From NCBI RefSeq assembly GCF_003545815.1, contig NZ_PDUW01000004.1:62001-126000 (forward strand): a DNA stretch of 64,000 nucleotides, written 5' to 3'. Below the pieces are notes generated by a model. The model was not told the origin of the DNA and did no database searches. It saw only the letters and a list, made by a program, of their open reading frames with translations. A program made the translations under genes and the position numbers. Positions 36,617 through 47,152 of this stretch are shown here, in pieces (the first letter of the stretch is position 1; every line of letters begins with the position of its first letter). The DNA comes from Pusillimonas caeni. GTDB lineage: Bacteria > Pseudomonadota > Gammaproteobacteria > Burkholderiales > Burkholderiaceae_B.

Positions 36617-38727
36617 GATGCGCTCCCGCCGATGACGGATGTCACGCGCAGAACCCGTTCATCCGGAATCTCCTGATGGGACAGCACGCCCAGCTGCGGC
36701 AGATGGTGGCGCAGGAAGCGCGAGAGCGAGGCGCGCAGCGGGCCCGGCACCACCAGCACGGCCGCATCGCCGTTGGCTTCCTGGGCCTGCACGGCGGCCA
36801 CCGCATCGCTCAGCAGGCTTTCCGCCAGGCCGGGCTCGAGCGCGCCGCTGGTGGCCAGGGCCTGGCCCAGCACCCGCTCCAGCTTGGGATCCAGGCCGAT
36901 GACCCGCAGCTCGCCCTCGCCCGGAAACCAATGCTGCGTAATGGCGCGGCCCAGCGCCGCACGGGTAACGGCCAGCAGTTCGGTCGCATCCGGGCCCGTG
37001 CCGTTGGGATGGGCCGCCGCCAGCCTGGGCGCGTGCTCGGTCAGCGTCTCGATGATGGTGCGCATGTCGCGGATGGGCACGTCTTCGCTCAACAGGCCGC
37101 GCAGCAGTTTCTGCAATTGCGACAGAGAGATCGTCTTGGGCACTAGGTCCTCGACCAGTTTGGGCGCTTCCTTGCCGACGTGGTCGAGCAGTTGCTGGAC
37201 TTCCTGGCGGCCCAGCAGGCTGTCGCCATGGCGATGCATGAGGTGGTTCAAGTGCGTGGCGACCACGGTGCCCGCATCGACCACGGTATAGCCCGCGATC
37301 TGCGCCTGCTCGCGCAGCGAGACGTCGATCCAGACGGCGGGCAGGCCGAAGGCCGGATCGGTGGTGGGCGTGCCCGGCAGCTTCATCGCCGCCTCGCCCG
37401 GGTCGATGGCCAGCCACTGATCGGGCATGGCCTGGCCGCGGCCCACTTCCACCCCCGAAAGCAGAATGCGGTATTCGTTGGGCTTCAGTTCGAGATTGTC
37501 TCGTATGTGCACCACGGGCGGCAGGAAGCCGACGTCTTGTGCATACTTCTTGCGCAGGCTGCGGATGCGGTGCAGCAGTTCGCCGTTCTGCGCATGGTCC
37601 ACCAGCGAAATCAGGCGATAGCCCACTTCCAGGCCGAGGGGGTCGACCAATGAAACGTCGTCCCAACTCGCCTCGGCCGCGGCCGCTTCGGCGGCTTCCT
37701 GATTCTTCATTGGCTCCCGGGCCTTCTCCGCCGCCGCCGCGCGCTGCCGCTTGCGCAGCATCCACCCGGCTCCGGCCAGGGCGGCCGCCAGCGCCAGGAA
37801 GGAGAAATGCGGCATGTTGGGAATCAGGCCCATGGCCGCCAGGATGCCGGCCGTGATGAACATGACGGCCGGATTGGCGAACAGCTGATTGACCATCTGC
37901 TGGCCCACGTCCTCGTCCGTCGCCACGCGCGACACCACGACGCCGGCGGCGGTGGAAATGATGAGCGCCGGAATCTGCGCCACCAGGCCGTCGCCGATGG
38001 TCAGCAGGGTGTATACCCGTCCGGCGTCGGAAAAGCTCAGGCCGTGCTGGGCCACGCCCACGATCAGGCCGCCGATGACGTTGATGACCATGATCAGCAG
38101 GCCCGCCACCGCGTCGCCGCGGACGAATTTGCTGGCGCCGTCCATCGAGCCGTAGAACTCGGCCTCTTGAGACACCTCGCTGCGCCGGCGGCGCGCCTCG
38201 TCCTCGCCGATCAGCCCCGCGTTCAGGTCGGCGTCGATGGCCATCTGCTTGCCGGGCATGGCGTCCAGGGTGAAGCGCGCGCCCACCTCGGCGATGCGCC
38301 CGGCGCCCTTGGTAATGACGACGAAGTTGATGATGACCAGGATGATGAAGACGATGATGCCGACCGCGAAGTTGCCGCCGACGAGAAAGTGGCCGAAGGC
38401 TTCGATGACCTGTCCCGCCGCGTCCGGCCCTTTGTGGCCGTTCATCAGCACCACCCGCGTGGAGGCGACGTTCAGCGCCAGCCGCAGCAGGGTCGCGAAC
38501 AGCAGCACGGCGGGAAACGCCGCGAAATCGAGCGGTTTTTTAGTGAACATCGCCACCAGCAGAATCATCACCGCCAGCGAGATGTTGAAGGTGAAGAGCA
38601 GGTCGAGCACGATCGGCGCCAAAGGCAGAATCATCATGGCCATGACCATGAGGATCAGTATCGGCCCGGCCAGCAGCCGCGCGTGCTGCATGCCGTCGTT
38701 CTTCAACAGCGAAAGTATCTGGTTCAT
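36613..38727 (-). CDS. flhA: Flagellar export gate and docking protein FlhA
   Basis: This 704-residue protein has eight membrane helices in the first half. The conserved cytoplasmic FHIPEP-type loop (GAGRIAEVGARFTLDAMPGKQMAIDADLNAGLIGEDEARRRR) lies at about 140-182. The C-terminal half is the docking platform for chaperone-substrate complexes (PPVVHIRDNLELKPNEYRILLSGVEV and LLSEDVPIRDMRTIIETL). It overlaps flhB upstream and flhF downstream by four bases each. Confidence 0.97.
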   Translation of the reverse strand: MNQILSLLKNDGMQHARLLAGPILILMVMAMMILPLAPIVLDLLFTFNISLAVMILLVAMFTKKPLDFAAFPAVLLFATLLRLALNVASTRVVLMNGHKGPDAAGQVIEAFGHFLVGGNFAVGIIVFIILVIINFVVITKGAGRIAEVGARFTLDAMPGKQMAIDADLNAGLIGEDEARRRRSEVSQEAEFYGSMDGASKFVRGDAVAGLLIMVINVIGGLIVGVAQHGLSFSDAGRVYTLLTIGDGLVAQIPALIISTAAGVVVSRVATDEDVGQQMVNQLFANPAVMFITAGILAAMGLIPNMPHFSFLALAAALAGAGWMLRKRQRAAAAEKAREPMKNQEAAEAAAAEASWDDVSLVDPLGLEVGYRLISLVDHAQNGELLHRIRSLRKKYAQDVGFLPPVVHIRDNLELKPNEYRILLSGVEVGRGQAMPDQWLAIDPGEAAMKLPGTPTTDPAFGLPAVWIDVSLREQAQIAGYTVVDAGTVVATHLNHLMHRHGDSLLGRQEVQQLLDHVGKEAPKLVEDLVPKTISLSQLQKLLRGLLSEDVPIRDMRTIIETLTEHAPRLAAAHPNGTGPDATELLAVTRAALGRAITQHWFPGEGELRVIGLDPKLERVLGQALATSGALEPGLAESLLSDAVAAVQAQEANGDAAVLVVPGPLRASLSRFLRHHLPQLGVLSHQEIPDERVLRVTSVIGGSAS

Positions 38728-39884
38728 GAGACTTGCGGCTCGGCGCCGCGCTTGTTGGCCGGATCCATGTCCGCGGGAACCGGAAGGTCGTCGGGACGGA
38801 TCGGCGCCGCGCCCCGGCCGGGCTGCCAGGTGCGCAATTGATAGACCCAGGCCAGGACCTGCGCCACCGCGCCATACAGCGCCGCGGGAATCTCCTGGCC
38901 GAGTTCGACATGATGATGCAGGGCGCGCGCCAGAGGCGGCGCGCTGAGCATCGGCACTTTATGCGCTTGCGCGATCTCGCGGATGCGGGCGGCGATCAGG
39001 CCCGAGCCCTTGGCCACCACGCGCGGCGCGCCCGCCTGCTGCTCGCTGTAGATCAATGCGACGGCGTAGTGCGTGGGATTGGTGACCACCACGTCGGCCT
39101 TGGGCACTTCGGACATCATGCGCCGGCGCGCCATGGCGCGCTGCTGCTGGCGGATGCGGCCCTTGACGTGGGGATCGCCCTCGCTTTCCTTGTGTTCCTG
39201 CTTGACGTCCTGGCGCGACATGCGCATTTTCTTGTGATGGCTCCACAACTGCCAGGGCGCATCGATGGCCACCACCAGGATCAGCGCCGCCACGATCAGC
39301 GCGCAGCACAGCGCCACCAGGCGCATGCCCGCCGTCAGGGCCTCGGTGGGCGTAGCGTGCATCAGAACGATCATGTCGTCGCGGTAATGCCATATGACCA
39401 TGGCGCCGATGCCGCCGATCACCGCCGCCTTGGCCAGGGTCTTGAACAATTCCACCAGGGTCTGGGACGAGAACATGCGCGCCACGCCCTTGAGCGGATT
39501 CAGCCGCTCGAACTTGGGCTCGAGCGCCTTGGCGGTGAAGACCAGTCCGCCCAGGGCCACCGACGACAGCACGGCCACCGTCACCAGGGCGCCGAACAGA
39601 GGCAGCAGGCTGGCCAGCGCCTGGAAGGCGGACTCGGCCGCGGCGGCCGTCATCACCCCCGTATCCCGGGCGATGCGCGGATCGAACCACAGGCCCGCCC
39701 TGACCACGCCGTTGAGCGACCGGTACAGATAGGCGCCGGTCAGCCACAGCATGGCCACGCCGCAGGCCAGCAGCATGAAGGTGTTGAGCTCGCGCGAACG
39801 CGCCACCTGCCCTTCTTCGCGCGCCTTTTCCAGGCGCCGGGGGGTGGCGGCTTCGGTTTTTTCGAGGTCGCTGTCCTCAGCCAT
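38724..39884 (-). CDS. flhB: Flagellar export switch protein FlhB
   Basis: This 386-residue protein starts with the family's ATPRRLEKAREEGQVARSREL and has four membrane helices to about residue 215. The cytoplasmic part contains the self-cleavage motif NPTH at 269-272 (VVVTNPTHYAVALIY), the same numbering as in enterobacteria. The remainder (PRVVAKGSGLIAARIREIAQAHKVPM, IPAALYGAVAQVLAWVYQL) is the region copied in the stand-alone FlhX-like gene at 7927. The C-terminal tail beyond residue 360 is Pro/Arg-rich. Confidence 0.97.
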   Translation of the reverse strand: MAEDSDLEKTEAATPRRLEKAREEGQVARSRELNTFMLLACGVAMLWLTGAYLYRSLNGVVRAGLWFDPRIARDTGVMTAAAAESAFQALASLLPLFGALVTVAVLSSVALGGLVFTAKALEPKFERLNPLKGVARMFSSQTLVELFKTLAKAAVIGGIGAMVIWHYRDDMIVLMHATPTEALTAGMRLVALCCALIVAALILVVAIDAPWQLWSHHKKMRMSRQDVKQEHKESEGDPHVKGRIRQQQRAMARRRMMSEVPKADVVVTNPTHYAVALIYSEQQAGAPRVVAKGSGLIAARIREIAQAHKVPMLSAPPLARALHHHVELGQEIPAALYGAVAQVLAWVYQLRTWQPGRGAAPIRPDDLPVPADMDPANKRGAEPQVS

Positions 39885-39961
39885 TCAGTATCACGCGCGC
39901 AATTTACCCATAATCACCGTGAATTCTAGTGATAGGGGCCGCGCCGCGATCGCTGAAGCAA

Positions 39962-40019
39962 GGCGGGGAAACCCGCCCAATTCGTTCGACCCGCTTCCGG
40001 CCGGCGGCATGCGCCGGCC
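39962..40019. terminator. Two adjacent strong hairpins between the chemoreceptor and flhB
   Basis: GGCGGG (39962-39967) pairs with CCCGCC (39972-39977) around GAAA. GGCCGGCG (39999-40006) pairs with CGCCGGCC (40012-40019) around five bases. They lie right after the stop of the minus-strand chemoreceptor and before flhB. Neither has a T-run on the minus strand, so they are at most imperfect terminators or RNA-stability elements separating the che and flhBAF parts of the train. Confidence 0.4.
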
Positions 40020-40028
40020 ATAACATGC

Positions 40029-41552
40029 TTAACGGGCCGCGCGGCGGAACTGCTCGTCGAAACGGTTGTAGTCGACCCCGAGCCGCACCCCGCCCCACCG
40101 CCGGCCGCCAATGTCCAGGGGCAGCGACAGGTCCGTCACGATGTCGCCGGTATCCCGCATATGGGTCTGGCACAGCACGCCCCTGGGGTTCTTGACGGCC
40201 GCGAGGCTGAACTCGTCGTTGAAAATGCGCTTGTGCCGCACGTGGACCTTGTCGTGCTCGGGATCGCCGGTGGGCGCCTGGCAATAGCGCGAATTGTGGC
40301 TGGGGCAATAGCCGTTGTCGTCGAACAGCACCGCATAATAGCCGGCCGGTATCATGGCCAGGACATTGTCCAGCACAGGCTGCAGGCTGGGCTCGATCGC
40401 CGAGTCGTACAAGGTGTGATAGCGCGGCGGATTGCTGCCCGCTATCGGCCGGTATTGCCGGTCGAAAATGTCCAGACCCTGCTCCTGAGCCTGCTGAAGC
40501 AGTTTCACGCAGGACGAGCGCAACTGCTGCAGCACCTGGGCCAGCCAGTCGAAAGGCGTGTCGCCGGTGCGCAGCGCGGCCAGCTGCTTTTGCAGGCTCT
40601 CGGTCTTGTTGCGCACGCCCTGGACCTGGTCGGTCATGGTGACCATGCGGTTCTGCACCTGCGCGCTCAAGGCCGCGATGCGGGCGATGGCCTCGTTCAT
40701 GTCCCGGTTGGTAACGTCGACCTGGGCGACGGTCTGGGCCATTTCGCCCATGCGGGCGTCCATGCGCTGGAAATCATCGACGAAGCGATCGAAGTCCTTT
40801 CTGAAGCCCGACACCACTTGCTCTGAACTGCTCATGTCGGCGTGGATCTCGCTGGTGCGGCCGCGCGTGTCGGATACGAGTTCCAGGATCTGGCCCGCCT
40901 GCAGCACGATGTCGCCGGTCGCGGCATTCACCCTTTCGGCCAGTTTCCCCACTTCGGTCGCCACCACCGCGAACCCCTTGCCCGCCTCGCCCGCCCGGGC
41001 GGCCTCGACGCCCGCATTGAGCGCCAGCAAGTGGGTCTGCAGGGCAATGTCCTTGATCAGCCGGCTGGTGTCGCCGACCGATTGGGCGCGCTGGCTAAGC
41101 TGCGCCACCACCCCGGAGAAGACCTCCATCTGGCCGGCGACCCGGCCGACCCGCTCGTGAAGCTCATTGAGCTGCGACAGCGCCTGGTTGGCCACGGCCA
41201 GCTGCGCGGTGCAGGCCTGCGCGACCTCGGCCACGCCCTGTGCCGTTTCGCGCGACAGGGTCTCGATCTGGTTGCCGCTGACGGCCAGCGCCTGCGTGTC
41301 GGCGCTTTGTTCGGATACCAGCCTGCGGCAGACCTGCGCCTGGCCATGCAGCCTGGCGGTATTGAGCGCGATGTCGATGGTGGCCTCGCGCATCGAAACC
41401 AGGCCCTGCCGCACGGCGCCCAGGAGCCGCCCCAGGGGCCAGGAGACCGGGCTCAACGACCATGCGCGGTCCGCGAAAGTGGCCTTGCCGCGCGCGATGC
41501 GGCTCACCAGCCGGTAAACACCCAGAGTGCGTCTTTTGCTTTTGTGCCTCAT
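40029..41552 (-). CDS. Cytoplasmic chemoreceptor with C-terminal sensor-like domain
   Basis: This 507-residue protein lacks convincing membrane helices. The signalling hairpin comes first, with the conserved tip [45 protein letters not shown] at about 165-210. A C-terminal domain of about 150 residues follows ([65 protein letters not shown]). Its pattern recalls Cache/PAS-like input domains that sit after the signalling domain in some betaproteobacterial receptors. Histidines and cysteines in the sensor (YCPSH, RYC, LCQTH) could bind metal or haem. It follows cheZ. The ligand is unknown. Confidence 0.9.
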   Translation of the reverse strand: MRHKSKRRTLGVYRLVSRIARGKATFADRAWSLSPVSWPLGRLLGAVRQGLVSMREATIDIALNTARLHGQAQVCRRLVSEQSADTQALAVSGNQIETLSRETAQGVAEVAQACTAQLAVANQALSQLNELHERVGRVAGQMEVFSGVVAQLSQRAQSVGDTSRLIKDIALQTHLLALNAGVEAARAGEAGKGFAVVATEVGKLAERVNAATGDIVLQAGQILELVSDTRGRTSEIHADMSSSEQVVSGFRKDFDRFVDDFQRMDARMGEMAQTVAQVDVTNRDMNEAIARIAALSAQVQNRMVTMTDQVQGVRNKTESLQKQLAALRTGDTPFDWLAQVLQQLRSSCVKLLQQAQEQGLDIFDRQYRPIAGSNPPRYHTLYDSAIEPSLQPVLDNVLAMIPAGYYAVLFDDNGYCPSHNSRYCQAPTGDPEHDKVHVRHKRIFNDEFSLAAVKNPRGVLCQTHMRDTGDIVTDLSLPLDIGGRRWGGVRLGVDYNRFDEQFRRAAR

Positions 41553-41637
41553 TCAGTCTCCCCCTTATTGTTCTAGGCCTGCGTGCTCATGCGGCTGTCC
41601 TTCTAGTGTCAACAGGCCCTATCGGCGTGAGCCCGCT

Positions 41638-42282
41638 TCAGAAGCCCAGGCTGGCGAGCAGGTCGTCGACCTGGTCCTGGTTGGCCACCACGTCCGGCTT
41701 GCCCGCGGGATTGGTCTGCGGGCCGTTCAACAGCGAATTGCCTTCGTCGCGCTTCTCTTTGGGCGCGTTGTCGATCAGCACCTGGACGAGTTCCTGCTCG
41801 ATGGTGCCGATGACGCCCAGCATGCGGGTGATCACCTGGCCGGTCAGGTCCTGGAAGTCCTGCGCCATGATGATCTCCATCAAGTGGTCGAGCGAGACCT
41901 GCGTGTCGGCGGGAATGTCGCGCAGCAGTCCGCGCGTGTCGTCGACGAGGTCGCGCGCCTGGTCCAACTCCACGGGATGGTCGAACCAAGCCTGCCACCG
42001 CTCGTCCAGCTCGCGGGCGCGCCGCTGCATGCCCTCCTGGACCGGCTGGACGGCTTCGGCCGCGTTCAGCACGCGGTTGGCGGCCTGTTCGGTCATGCGC
42101 GCCACGTAGCCCAGGCGGTCGCGCGCGTCGGGTATGGCTTCGGCCGCCTCCTTGATGGCGTGATCCAGCCCGAGTTCGCGCATGCTGTCACGCAGCATGC
42201 GGGTCAGTTGCGCAATCTTGGCAATCAGGTCTTCGGCCTCGGCGCCGCCGCCCTGCGCCACTGCGTTTGCCTGCGTAGTCAT
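41638..42282 (-). CDS. cheZ: CheY-phosphate phosphatase CheZ
   Basis: This 214-residue coiled-coil phosphatase ends the CheY signal. The catalytic segment [11 protein letters not shown] carries Asp145 and Gln149, equivalent to the known Asp143 and Gln147 of E. coli. The last residues ([11 protein letters not shown]) form the CheY-docking helix. I chose ATG 42282 behind GGGGAG; an ATG seven codons upstream (42303) overlaps cheY and lacks a ribosome site. It follows cheY directly. Confidence 0.95.
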   Translation of the reverse strand: MTTQANAVAQGGGAEAEDLIAKIAQLTRMLRDSMRELGLDHAIKEAAEAIPDARDRLGYVARMTEQAANRVLNAAEAVQPVQEGMQRRARELDERWQAWFDHPVELDQARDLVDDTRGLLRDIPADTQVSLDHLMEIIMAQDFQDLTGQVITRMLGVIGTIEQELVQVLIDNAPKEKRDEGNSLLNGPQTNPAGKPDVVANQDQVDDLLASLGF

Positions 42283-42299
42283 AGTCGTCTCCCCGTTTC

Positions 42300-42689
42300 T
42301 CAAGCGTTCAACTTCTCGAAGATCTTGTTCAGCTTTTCTTCGAGGACGGCCGCCGTGAAGGGCTTGACGACGTACCCGCTGGCCCCCGCCTGGGCGGCGG
42401 CGATGATGTTCTCTTTCTTAGCCTCGGCGGTCACCATCAGCACCGGAAGCTTCGACAGGTTGGCGTCCGCGCGTATGAGCTTGAGCATGGCCAGCCCGTC
42501 CATATTGGGCATGTTCCAGTCCGAGACCACCAGGTCGAAATTGTTGTTGCGCAGCTTTTCAAGCCCCATCACGCCGTCTTCGGCCTCGTCCACGTTCTCG
42601 AAGCCCAGGTCCTTGAGCAGGTTCTTGATGATGCGGCGCATGGTCGGAAAGTCGTCGACCACGAGGATTTTTATCGATTTCTGTACCAC
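42300..42689 (-). CDS. cheY: Chemotaxis response regulator CheY
   Basis: This 129-residue single-domain receiver has all key residues: Asp12 and Asp13 for magnesium, phosphorylated Asp57 in [13 protein letters not shown], Thr87 in MVTAEAK and Lys109 in VVKPF. Phosphorylated by CheA, it binds FliM to reverse the motor. A 72-bp gap separates it from cheB and 17 bp from the cheZ start. Confidence 0.97.
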   Translation of the reverse strand: MVQKSIKILVVDDFPTMRRIIKNLLKDLGFENVDEAEDGVMGLEKLRNNNFDLVVSDWNMPNMDGLAMLKLIRADANLSKLPVLMVTAEAKKENIIAAAQAGASGYVVKPFTAAVLEEKLNKIFEKLNA

Positions 42690-42761
42690 TTGGATTCTCC
42701 AGTTAAACAGTTTGTGCCTGGCTCGCCCGGCGTCCGCGACGGACCCTGGGGCCTGTTGACG

Positions 42762-43820
42762 CTAGACCCGATGGCCATATGAGCCGGCGCTTCTGAGCAG
42801 CCGCTCGCTGATTTCGGACAGGGGCACCGCCTGATCGGCCGCGCCGATGAGCAGGGCTTCGCGGGGCATGCCGAACACCACGCAGCTGGCCTCGTCCTGC
42901 GCGAAAGTCTGGGCCCCGGCCTGCTTCATGGCCAGCATGCCTTGCGCGCCGTCCTTGCCCATGCCGGTCAGGATGACGCCCACCGCGTTCTTGCCCGCCA
43001 CCTGCGCCACCGAATGGAACAGCACATCGACCGAAGGACGATGGCGGTTGACCGGCTCGCTGGGATCCAGCCTGACCACGTAGTTGGCGCCCGACCTTGC
43101 CAGCTTCATGTGGGCCACCCCGCCCGGCGCGAGATAGACATGGCCCGGCAGCACGCGCTGGCCGTCCTCGGCCTCGTGGACCTGGACATCGCACAGCGTG
43201 TCGAGCCGCTGCACGAAGGAGCGGGTGAAGCCCGCCGGCATGTGCTGGGTGATGAGTATCGCCGGCGCATTGGCGGGCATGGGCTCCAGCACTTGCCGTA
43301 TGGCTTCGGTGCCGCCGGTCGAGGCGCCGATGACGATCAGTTTCTCGGTCGTCGAGAACAGCGACTTCAAGCGGCGCGGCGGGGCCGCGGCGCCGGTCGC
43401 GGCGGGCCTCGGCCTGGGCCGCGACAAGGCCGCGGCGCGGATCTTGTCGGCAATGAGATCGCTGTATTCCATCAGGCCGTCGCGCAGCCCCAGCCGGGGC
43501 TTGGTGACGAAATCGACGGCGCCCAGTTCGAGCGCGCGCAGGGTGACTTCGGAATTGCGCTCCGTCAGCGACGAGACCATCACCACCGGCATCGGCCTCA
43601 AACGCATCAGGCGCTCGAGAAAGTCGAGCCCGTCCATGCGCGGCATTTCCACGTCCAGGGTCAGGACGTCGGGATTGTGCTGCTTGATCAGTTCGCGCGC
43701 GACCAGCGGGTCGGGCGCCACCGCGACCACTTCCATGTCTTCGTGACTGTCGATGATCTCGGTCATCAGGCTGCGTACCAGCGCGGAATCATCCACGCAC
43801 AGAACGCGTATCTTCTTCAT
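42762..43820 (-). CDS. cheB: Chemoreceptor glutamate methylesterase CheB
   Basis: This 352-residue enzyme removes methyl groups from receptors and deamidates glutamines. The receiver domain carries Asp10, Asp11 and phosphorylated Asp56 ([12 protein letters not shown]). The esterase domain has the catalytic Ser167 (IGASTGG), His193 (TQHMPAGF) and Asp290 (LTGMGKDGA). I chose ATG 43820, preceded by GGAGGCGAGG. The frame is open to 44474 but only as a shadow of cheR. There is no cheD gene between cheR and cheB. Confidence 0.96.
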   Translation of the reverse strand: MKKIRVLCVDDSALVRSLMTEIIDSHEDMEVVAVAPDPLVARELIKQHNPDVLTLDVEMPRMDGLDFLERLMRLRPMPVVMVSSLTERNSEVTLRALELGAVDFVTKPRLGLRDGLMEYSDLIADKIRAAALSRPRPRPAATGAAAPPRRLKSLFSTTEKLIVIGASTGGTEAIRQVLEPMPANAPAILITQHMPAGFTRSFVQRLDTLCDVQVHEAEDGQRVLPGHVYLAPGGVAHMKLARSGANYVVRLDPSEPVNRHRPSVDVLFHSVAQVAGKNAVGVILTGMGKDGAQGMLAMKQAGAQTFAQDEASCVVFGMPREALLIGAADQAVPLSEISERLLRSAGSYGHRV

Positions 43821-43861
43821 GGCCCTCGCCTCCGGTCGATGTGCATGCGGCTGCCCTTTTC

Positions 43862-44701
43862 CTAGGCCAGCGTGTAGACCGTCTGACCGCGCAGGCGGAA
43901 GGCCTTGGTCAGATACGTGAAGTTTTCGGAGTGGCCCGCAAAGAGCAGTCCGCCCGGCTTGAGCATGGGCGCAAAACGCTCCAATATGCGCGTCTGCGTC
44001 GGCTTGTCGAAGTAAATCATGGTGTTGCGGCAAAAAATGGCGTCGAACTTCTCGGCGGAGGGCCACGAGGGCGCGACCAGGTTCAAGGAATCGAACTGCA
44101 CGACCTCGTGCAGGACGGGCTTGACGCGGACCAGTCCCGCCTTCGCGGACTTGCCCCGGTAAAAATACTTTTTCAGCAGGTCTTCCGGAACGGGCTTGAC
44201 GCGTTCCAATGTGTAGATGCCCTTGCGGGCCTTGTCGACGGCCTGGGTGTCGATGTCGGTCGCCCACACGAAAGGCCTGGCCTGCTGGCCCGCGGTGTTC
44301 TCGAGCAGGGTTATGGCAATGGAGTAGGCTTCTTCGCCCGTCGACGCCGCGCAGCACCAGACCGAGACGGGCGCCTTGCGGCTGCGCGCGAAGTCGGCCA
44401 GCAGGCCGAAGTGATGCTGCTCGCGAAAGAACGCCGTATGGTTGATGGTGAAGGCGTTGACGAAGGCGTCCCATTCGGACGAATGAGGGTCCTGCTGCAG
44501 ATGCGACAGATACTCGGACGCCCCGGCCAGACCTCTCTTGCGCGCGCGCATGCCCAGCATGCGGGCCGCCAGTTCGCGCTTGTGCTCGCCCAGAATGATG
44601 CCCGAGCGGGCATGCAGCAGCCGGCCCGTCCGGGAAAACTCTTCGTCCGAAAGCAGGAACTGCTCGGGGACGAGATGGTGATACGTGGGCAAGCCCGTCA
44701 T
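43862..44701 (-). CDS. cheR: Chemoreceptor methyltransferase CheR
   Basis: This 279-residue enzyme methylates receptor glutamates with S-adenosylmethionine. The N-terminal helical domain covers about 15-85. The catalytic domain has [31 protein letters not shown], the acidic [20 protein letters not shown] and the [12 protein letters not shown] ending. I chose ATG 44701, with AAGGA just behind the stop of the preceding receptor gene. A start 24 codons earlier would overlap that gene. Its beta subdomain could dock on the DWEEF tail of the receptor at 20386. Confidence 0.95.
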   Translation of the reverse strand: MTGLPTYHHLVPEQFLLSDEEFSRTGRLLHARSGIILGEHKRELAARMLGMRARKRGLAGASEYLSHLQQDPHSSEWDAFVNAFTINHTAFFREQHHFGLLADFARSRKAPVSVWCCAASTGEEAYSIAITLLENTAGQQARPFVWATDIDTQAVDKARKGIYTLERVKPVPEDLLKKYFYRGKSAKAGLVRVKPVLHEVVQFDSLNLVAPSWPSAEKFDAIFCRNTMIYFDKPTQTRILERFAPMLKPGGLLFAGHSENFTYLTKAFRLRGQTVYTLA

Positions 44702-44708
44702 GGAATCC

Positions 44709-46445
44709 TTAGCCTTGCGGCGCAAGTAAATGGTGTCCGGGCAAGCCGGGTTCTTCCTCTTCGGAATGAGCAATGCGAGCCGTTTCGAGTTCGTCGGGCA
44801 GCGGCACGTCGATGACCTCGGCGCCGCCCACCTTGAATACCGAGACGGCTTCGGTCAGATGGCCCGCCTGATCCTGCAATGAGCCGGCCGCGGCGGCGGC
44901 CTCTTCCACCAGGGCGGCGTTCTGCTGCACGACGATGTCCATCTGTGCCACAGCCTGGTTGACCTGTTCGATGCCGTCGAGCTGCTCGTTCGACGCCGAG
45001 GCGATCTCGCCCATGATGGTGGTGACGCCTTCGATCGACGCCACCACTTCGCGCATGACGGTCCCCGCCTGCGTCGCCTGCCGGCTTCCCGACTGCACGG
45101 TTTCCAGCGAATCTTCGATGAGCGTCTTGATCTCCTTGGCGGCCTGCGCGCTGCGCTGCGCCAGCGAACGCACTTCGCCGGCCACCACGGCGAACCCCCT
45201 GCCCTGCTCGCCCGCTCGGGCCGCCTCGACCGAGGCGTTCAGGGCGAGGATGTTGGTCTGGAAGGCGATGCCGTCGATCACGCCGACGATCTCCGCGATC
45301 TTGCCCGAGCTGGCGGTGATGTCGTCCATGGTGCCCACCACCTGCGCGACGGCCTGGCCGCCGCGCTGCGCAACCTGGGCCGCTTCCTTGGCCAGGCGGT
45401 CCGCCTGCAGGGCATTGTCGGTATTTTGCTTGACGGTGCCCGCCAGCTCTTCCATGCTGGCCGCCGTCTGCTGCAAAGAGGCGGCCTGCTGCTCGGTGCG
45501 ACTGCTCAAGTCGGTATTGCCGACGAAGATCTCGCGCGAGCCCAGGTTGATCTCGTCCACGCCCTGGCGCACCGCCGTCACCGTGCGCGTCAAGCTTTCC
45601 TGCATACGGCGCAGGGCTTCGAACAGCACGCCGATTTCATTGCGCGAACGCACCTCCACGCGCTGGGTCAGTTCTCCGGCCGCGATGCGGTCGAAATGCG
45701 CGCCCGCCTGGCGCAAGGGCCGCAGCACGACCCGGCCCAGGAATATGTAGGCCAGCAGGGAGATGACCAGCGAGGCCAGCAGTCCCGCGCCCACCAGTTG
45801 CATGACGAGCAGGTATTGCGCGTCTTCTTCGGCCGCGATGCGGTCTATCTCCTGCTGCTGGTACTTGTTGAAGTCGGCCACGGCGCTGTACAGGTCGTCC
45901 TGCATGTATTCGCCCGTGCCGTCCTTGAAGGCGTTGTAGCCGTCGACGTCGCCCTTTTCGAGAAAATCGAACAGCGGTTCCACGCCACCGTTCATCAGCG
46001 AAGAATAGGCGTTGCTCACACTGGTGTAGACGCGGTGCGTCCGGCCTTCGGACAAGGCGAGAAAACGCTCATAGGCCTCGCGCGAGGCGGCGAACTCCTC
46101 CTTCGCGCGCGCCACGAAACGATGCGCCGGCTCGCCGCTGATGATGATCGGGACCGGATAGCCGCCCGCGTCCAACGCTTCGGTCTGCAAGGCCACACGG
46201 TGCTGCATCAAGGCCTCGACACCCAGCCCCATGGACACCTGCACCGACTTGAAGCGGTCGATCGATTCGCTCAGCGCAGCACGGATGTTCTGGCTGCGCA
46301 CCACGTGGTCGAACGTCTGGCTGTTGGCGCGCAGCGAATACAGGCCCAGCGCCGCGCCGACGATCAGCGAAAGCACAAAGAAAACAAGCACCAGCACCAG
46401 GCTGGTTCGGACCTTCAGGTTTCTGAACATGGCAATACGAAACAT
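44709..46445 (-). CDS. Transmembrane chemoreceptor (Tar/Tsr-like)
   Basis: This 578-residue receptor has membrane helices at about 14-35 and 215-237 with a periplasmic domain of about 180 residues in between. The first helix of that domain ([33 protein letters not shown]) looks like a four-helix-bundle sensor. HAMP follows ([25 protein letters not shown]). The signalling tip includes [38 protein letters not shown]. No NWETF-type tail is present. A very strong ribosome site (GGAGGAGGAG) precedes the ATG. It follows cheW after 172 bp and lies seven bases before cheR. The ligand is unknown. Confidence 0.94.
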   Translation of the reverse strand: MFRIAMFRNLKVRTSLVLVLVFFVLSLIVGAALGLYSLRANSQTFDHVVRSQNIRAALSESIDRFKSVQVSMGLGVEALMQHRVALQTEALDAGGYPVPIIISGEPAHRFVARAKEEFAASREAYERFLALSEGRTHRVYTSVSNAYSSLMNGGVEPLFDFLEKGDVDGYNAFKDGTGEYMQDDLYSAVADFNKYQQQEIDRIAAEEDAQYLLVMQLVGAGLLASLVISLLAYIFLGRVVLRPLRQAGAHFDRIAAGELTQRVEVRSRNEIGVLFEALRRMQESLTRTVTAVRQGVDEINLGSREIFVGNTDLSSRTEQQAASLQQTAASMEELAGTVKQNTDNALQADRLAKEAAQVAQRGGQAVAQVVGTMDDITASSGKIAEIVGVIDGIAFQTNILALNASVEAARAGEQGRGFAVVAGEVRSLAQRSAQAAKEIKTLIEDSLETVQSGSRQATQAGTVMREVVASIEGVTTIMGEIASASNEQLDGIEQVNQAVAQMDIVVQQNAALVEEAAAAAGSLQDQAGHLTEAVSVFKVGGAEVIDVPLPDELETARIAHSEEEEPGLPGHHLLAPQG

Positions 46446-46573
46446 CTGGACTCCTCCTCCAATGCAAGGCTGACTGTTCCCGCCGGCGGCGTTTGAAACG
46501 CTCGTTGATTTCTATCGGACGGCAGCGGCGCCGCCCTTCCCCGACGAGAACCGCATAGGGCGGTCCGGGCTCC

Positions 46574-46591
46574 GGGGCGCCGAAGCGCCCC
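46574..46591 (-). other. UUCG-capped hairpin between cheW and the chemoreceptor gene
   Basis: On the minus-strand transcript GGGGCGC-UUCG-GCGCCCC forms a seven-pair stem closed by the extra-stable cUUCGg tetraloop. It starts 27 bases past the cheW stop. No U-run follows, so it may protect the upstream mRNA or pause polymerase rather than terminate. Confidence 0.5.
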
Positions 46592-46617
46592 CCGGGGCTT
46601 GGCGCCAGGGCCGGGCC

Positions 46618-47121
46618 CTAGACCAGGGCCGCCTGTTCGACCAGCGCCATCTCGGAGCTCGTCATGAGTTTCTCGATATCCACCAGGATGAGCATGCGTT
46701 CGCCCACCGTGCCGATGCCCGTTAGATACTCGGTCGAGAACGCCGTGCCGAACTGCGGCGCGGCGCTGAGCTGCGAAGGCTGCAGCATCAGCACGTCGGA
46801 CACGCCGTCCACCACCACACCCACCACGCGCGAAGCGAGATTGAGTATGACCACCACGGTCTGGTGGTTGTATTCGACGTTCTCGAGGTTGAACTTGATG
46901 CGCATGTCGACGATGGGCACGATGACGCCGCGCAGATTGGTGACGCCCTTGATGAACGAGGGCACGTTGGCGATGCGGGTGACGCTCTGGCTGTCGTAGC
47001 CCCTGATCTCCTGCACTTTCAGGATGTCGATGCCGTACTCCTGATTGGCCAGGGTGAACACCAGGAACTCCTTGCCCGTGTCGTCCGCCTGCTCGGAACT
47101 TCCGTCCACTTTGTTAAGCAT
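46618..47121 (-). CDS. cheW: Chemotaxis coupling protein CheW
   Basis: This 167-residue adaptor links receptors to CheA. The two SH3-like subdomains are seen in [35 protein letters not shown] and in [23 protein letters not shown], the latter carrying the conserved receptor-contact NLRG motif. [20 protein letters not shown] and [13 protein letters not shown] close the fold. It starts 31 bases after cheA and is followed by a long gap with a stable hairpin. Confidence 0.97.
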   Translation of the reverse strand: MLNKVDGSSEQADDTGKEFLVFTLANQEYGIDILKVQEIRGYDSQSVTRIANVPSFIKGVTNLRGVIVPIVDMRIKFNLENVEYNHQTVVVILNLASRVVGVVVDGVSDVLMLQPSQLSAAPQFGTAFSTEYLTGIGTVGERMLILVDIEKLMTSSEMALVEQAALV

Positions 47122-47152
47122 GTTGTCTATCTCCGGTAAAACTGGTGGCCCG

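Noticed and set aside
41619-41626. CTATCGGC, a 7 of 8 match to the sigma-28 -10 on the minus strand before the soluble chemoreceptor
   Set aside because: At the right distance there is no TAAA-like -35 (it reads GCTT), so the match may be chance.
43821-44474. N-terminal extension of CheB
   Set aside because: This part lies inside cheR in another frame; the receiver domain starts precisely at ATG 43820 behind a good ribosome site.
46514-46521. CTATCGGA before the transmembrane chemoreceptor as a sigma-28 -10
   Set aside because: Six of eight matches but no -35 at 15 bases (reads AAGG).
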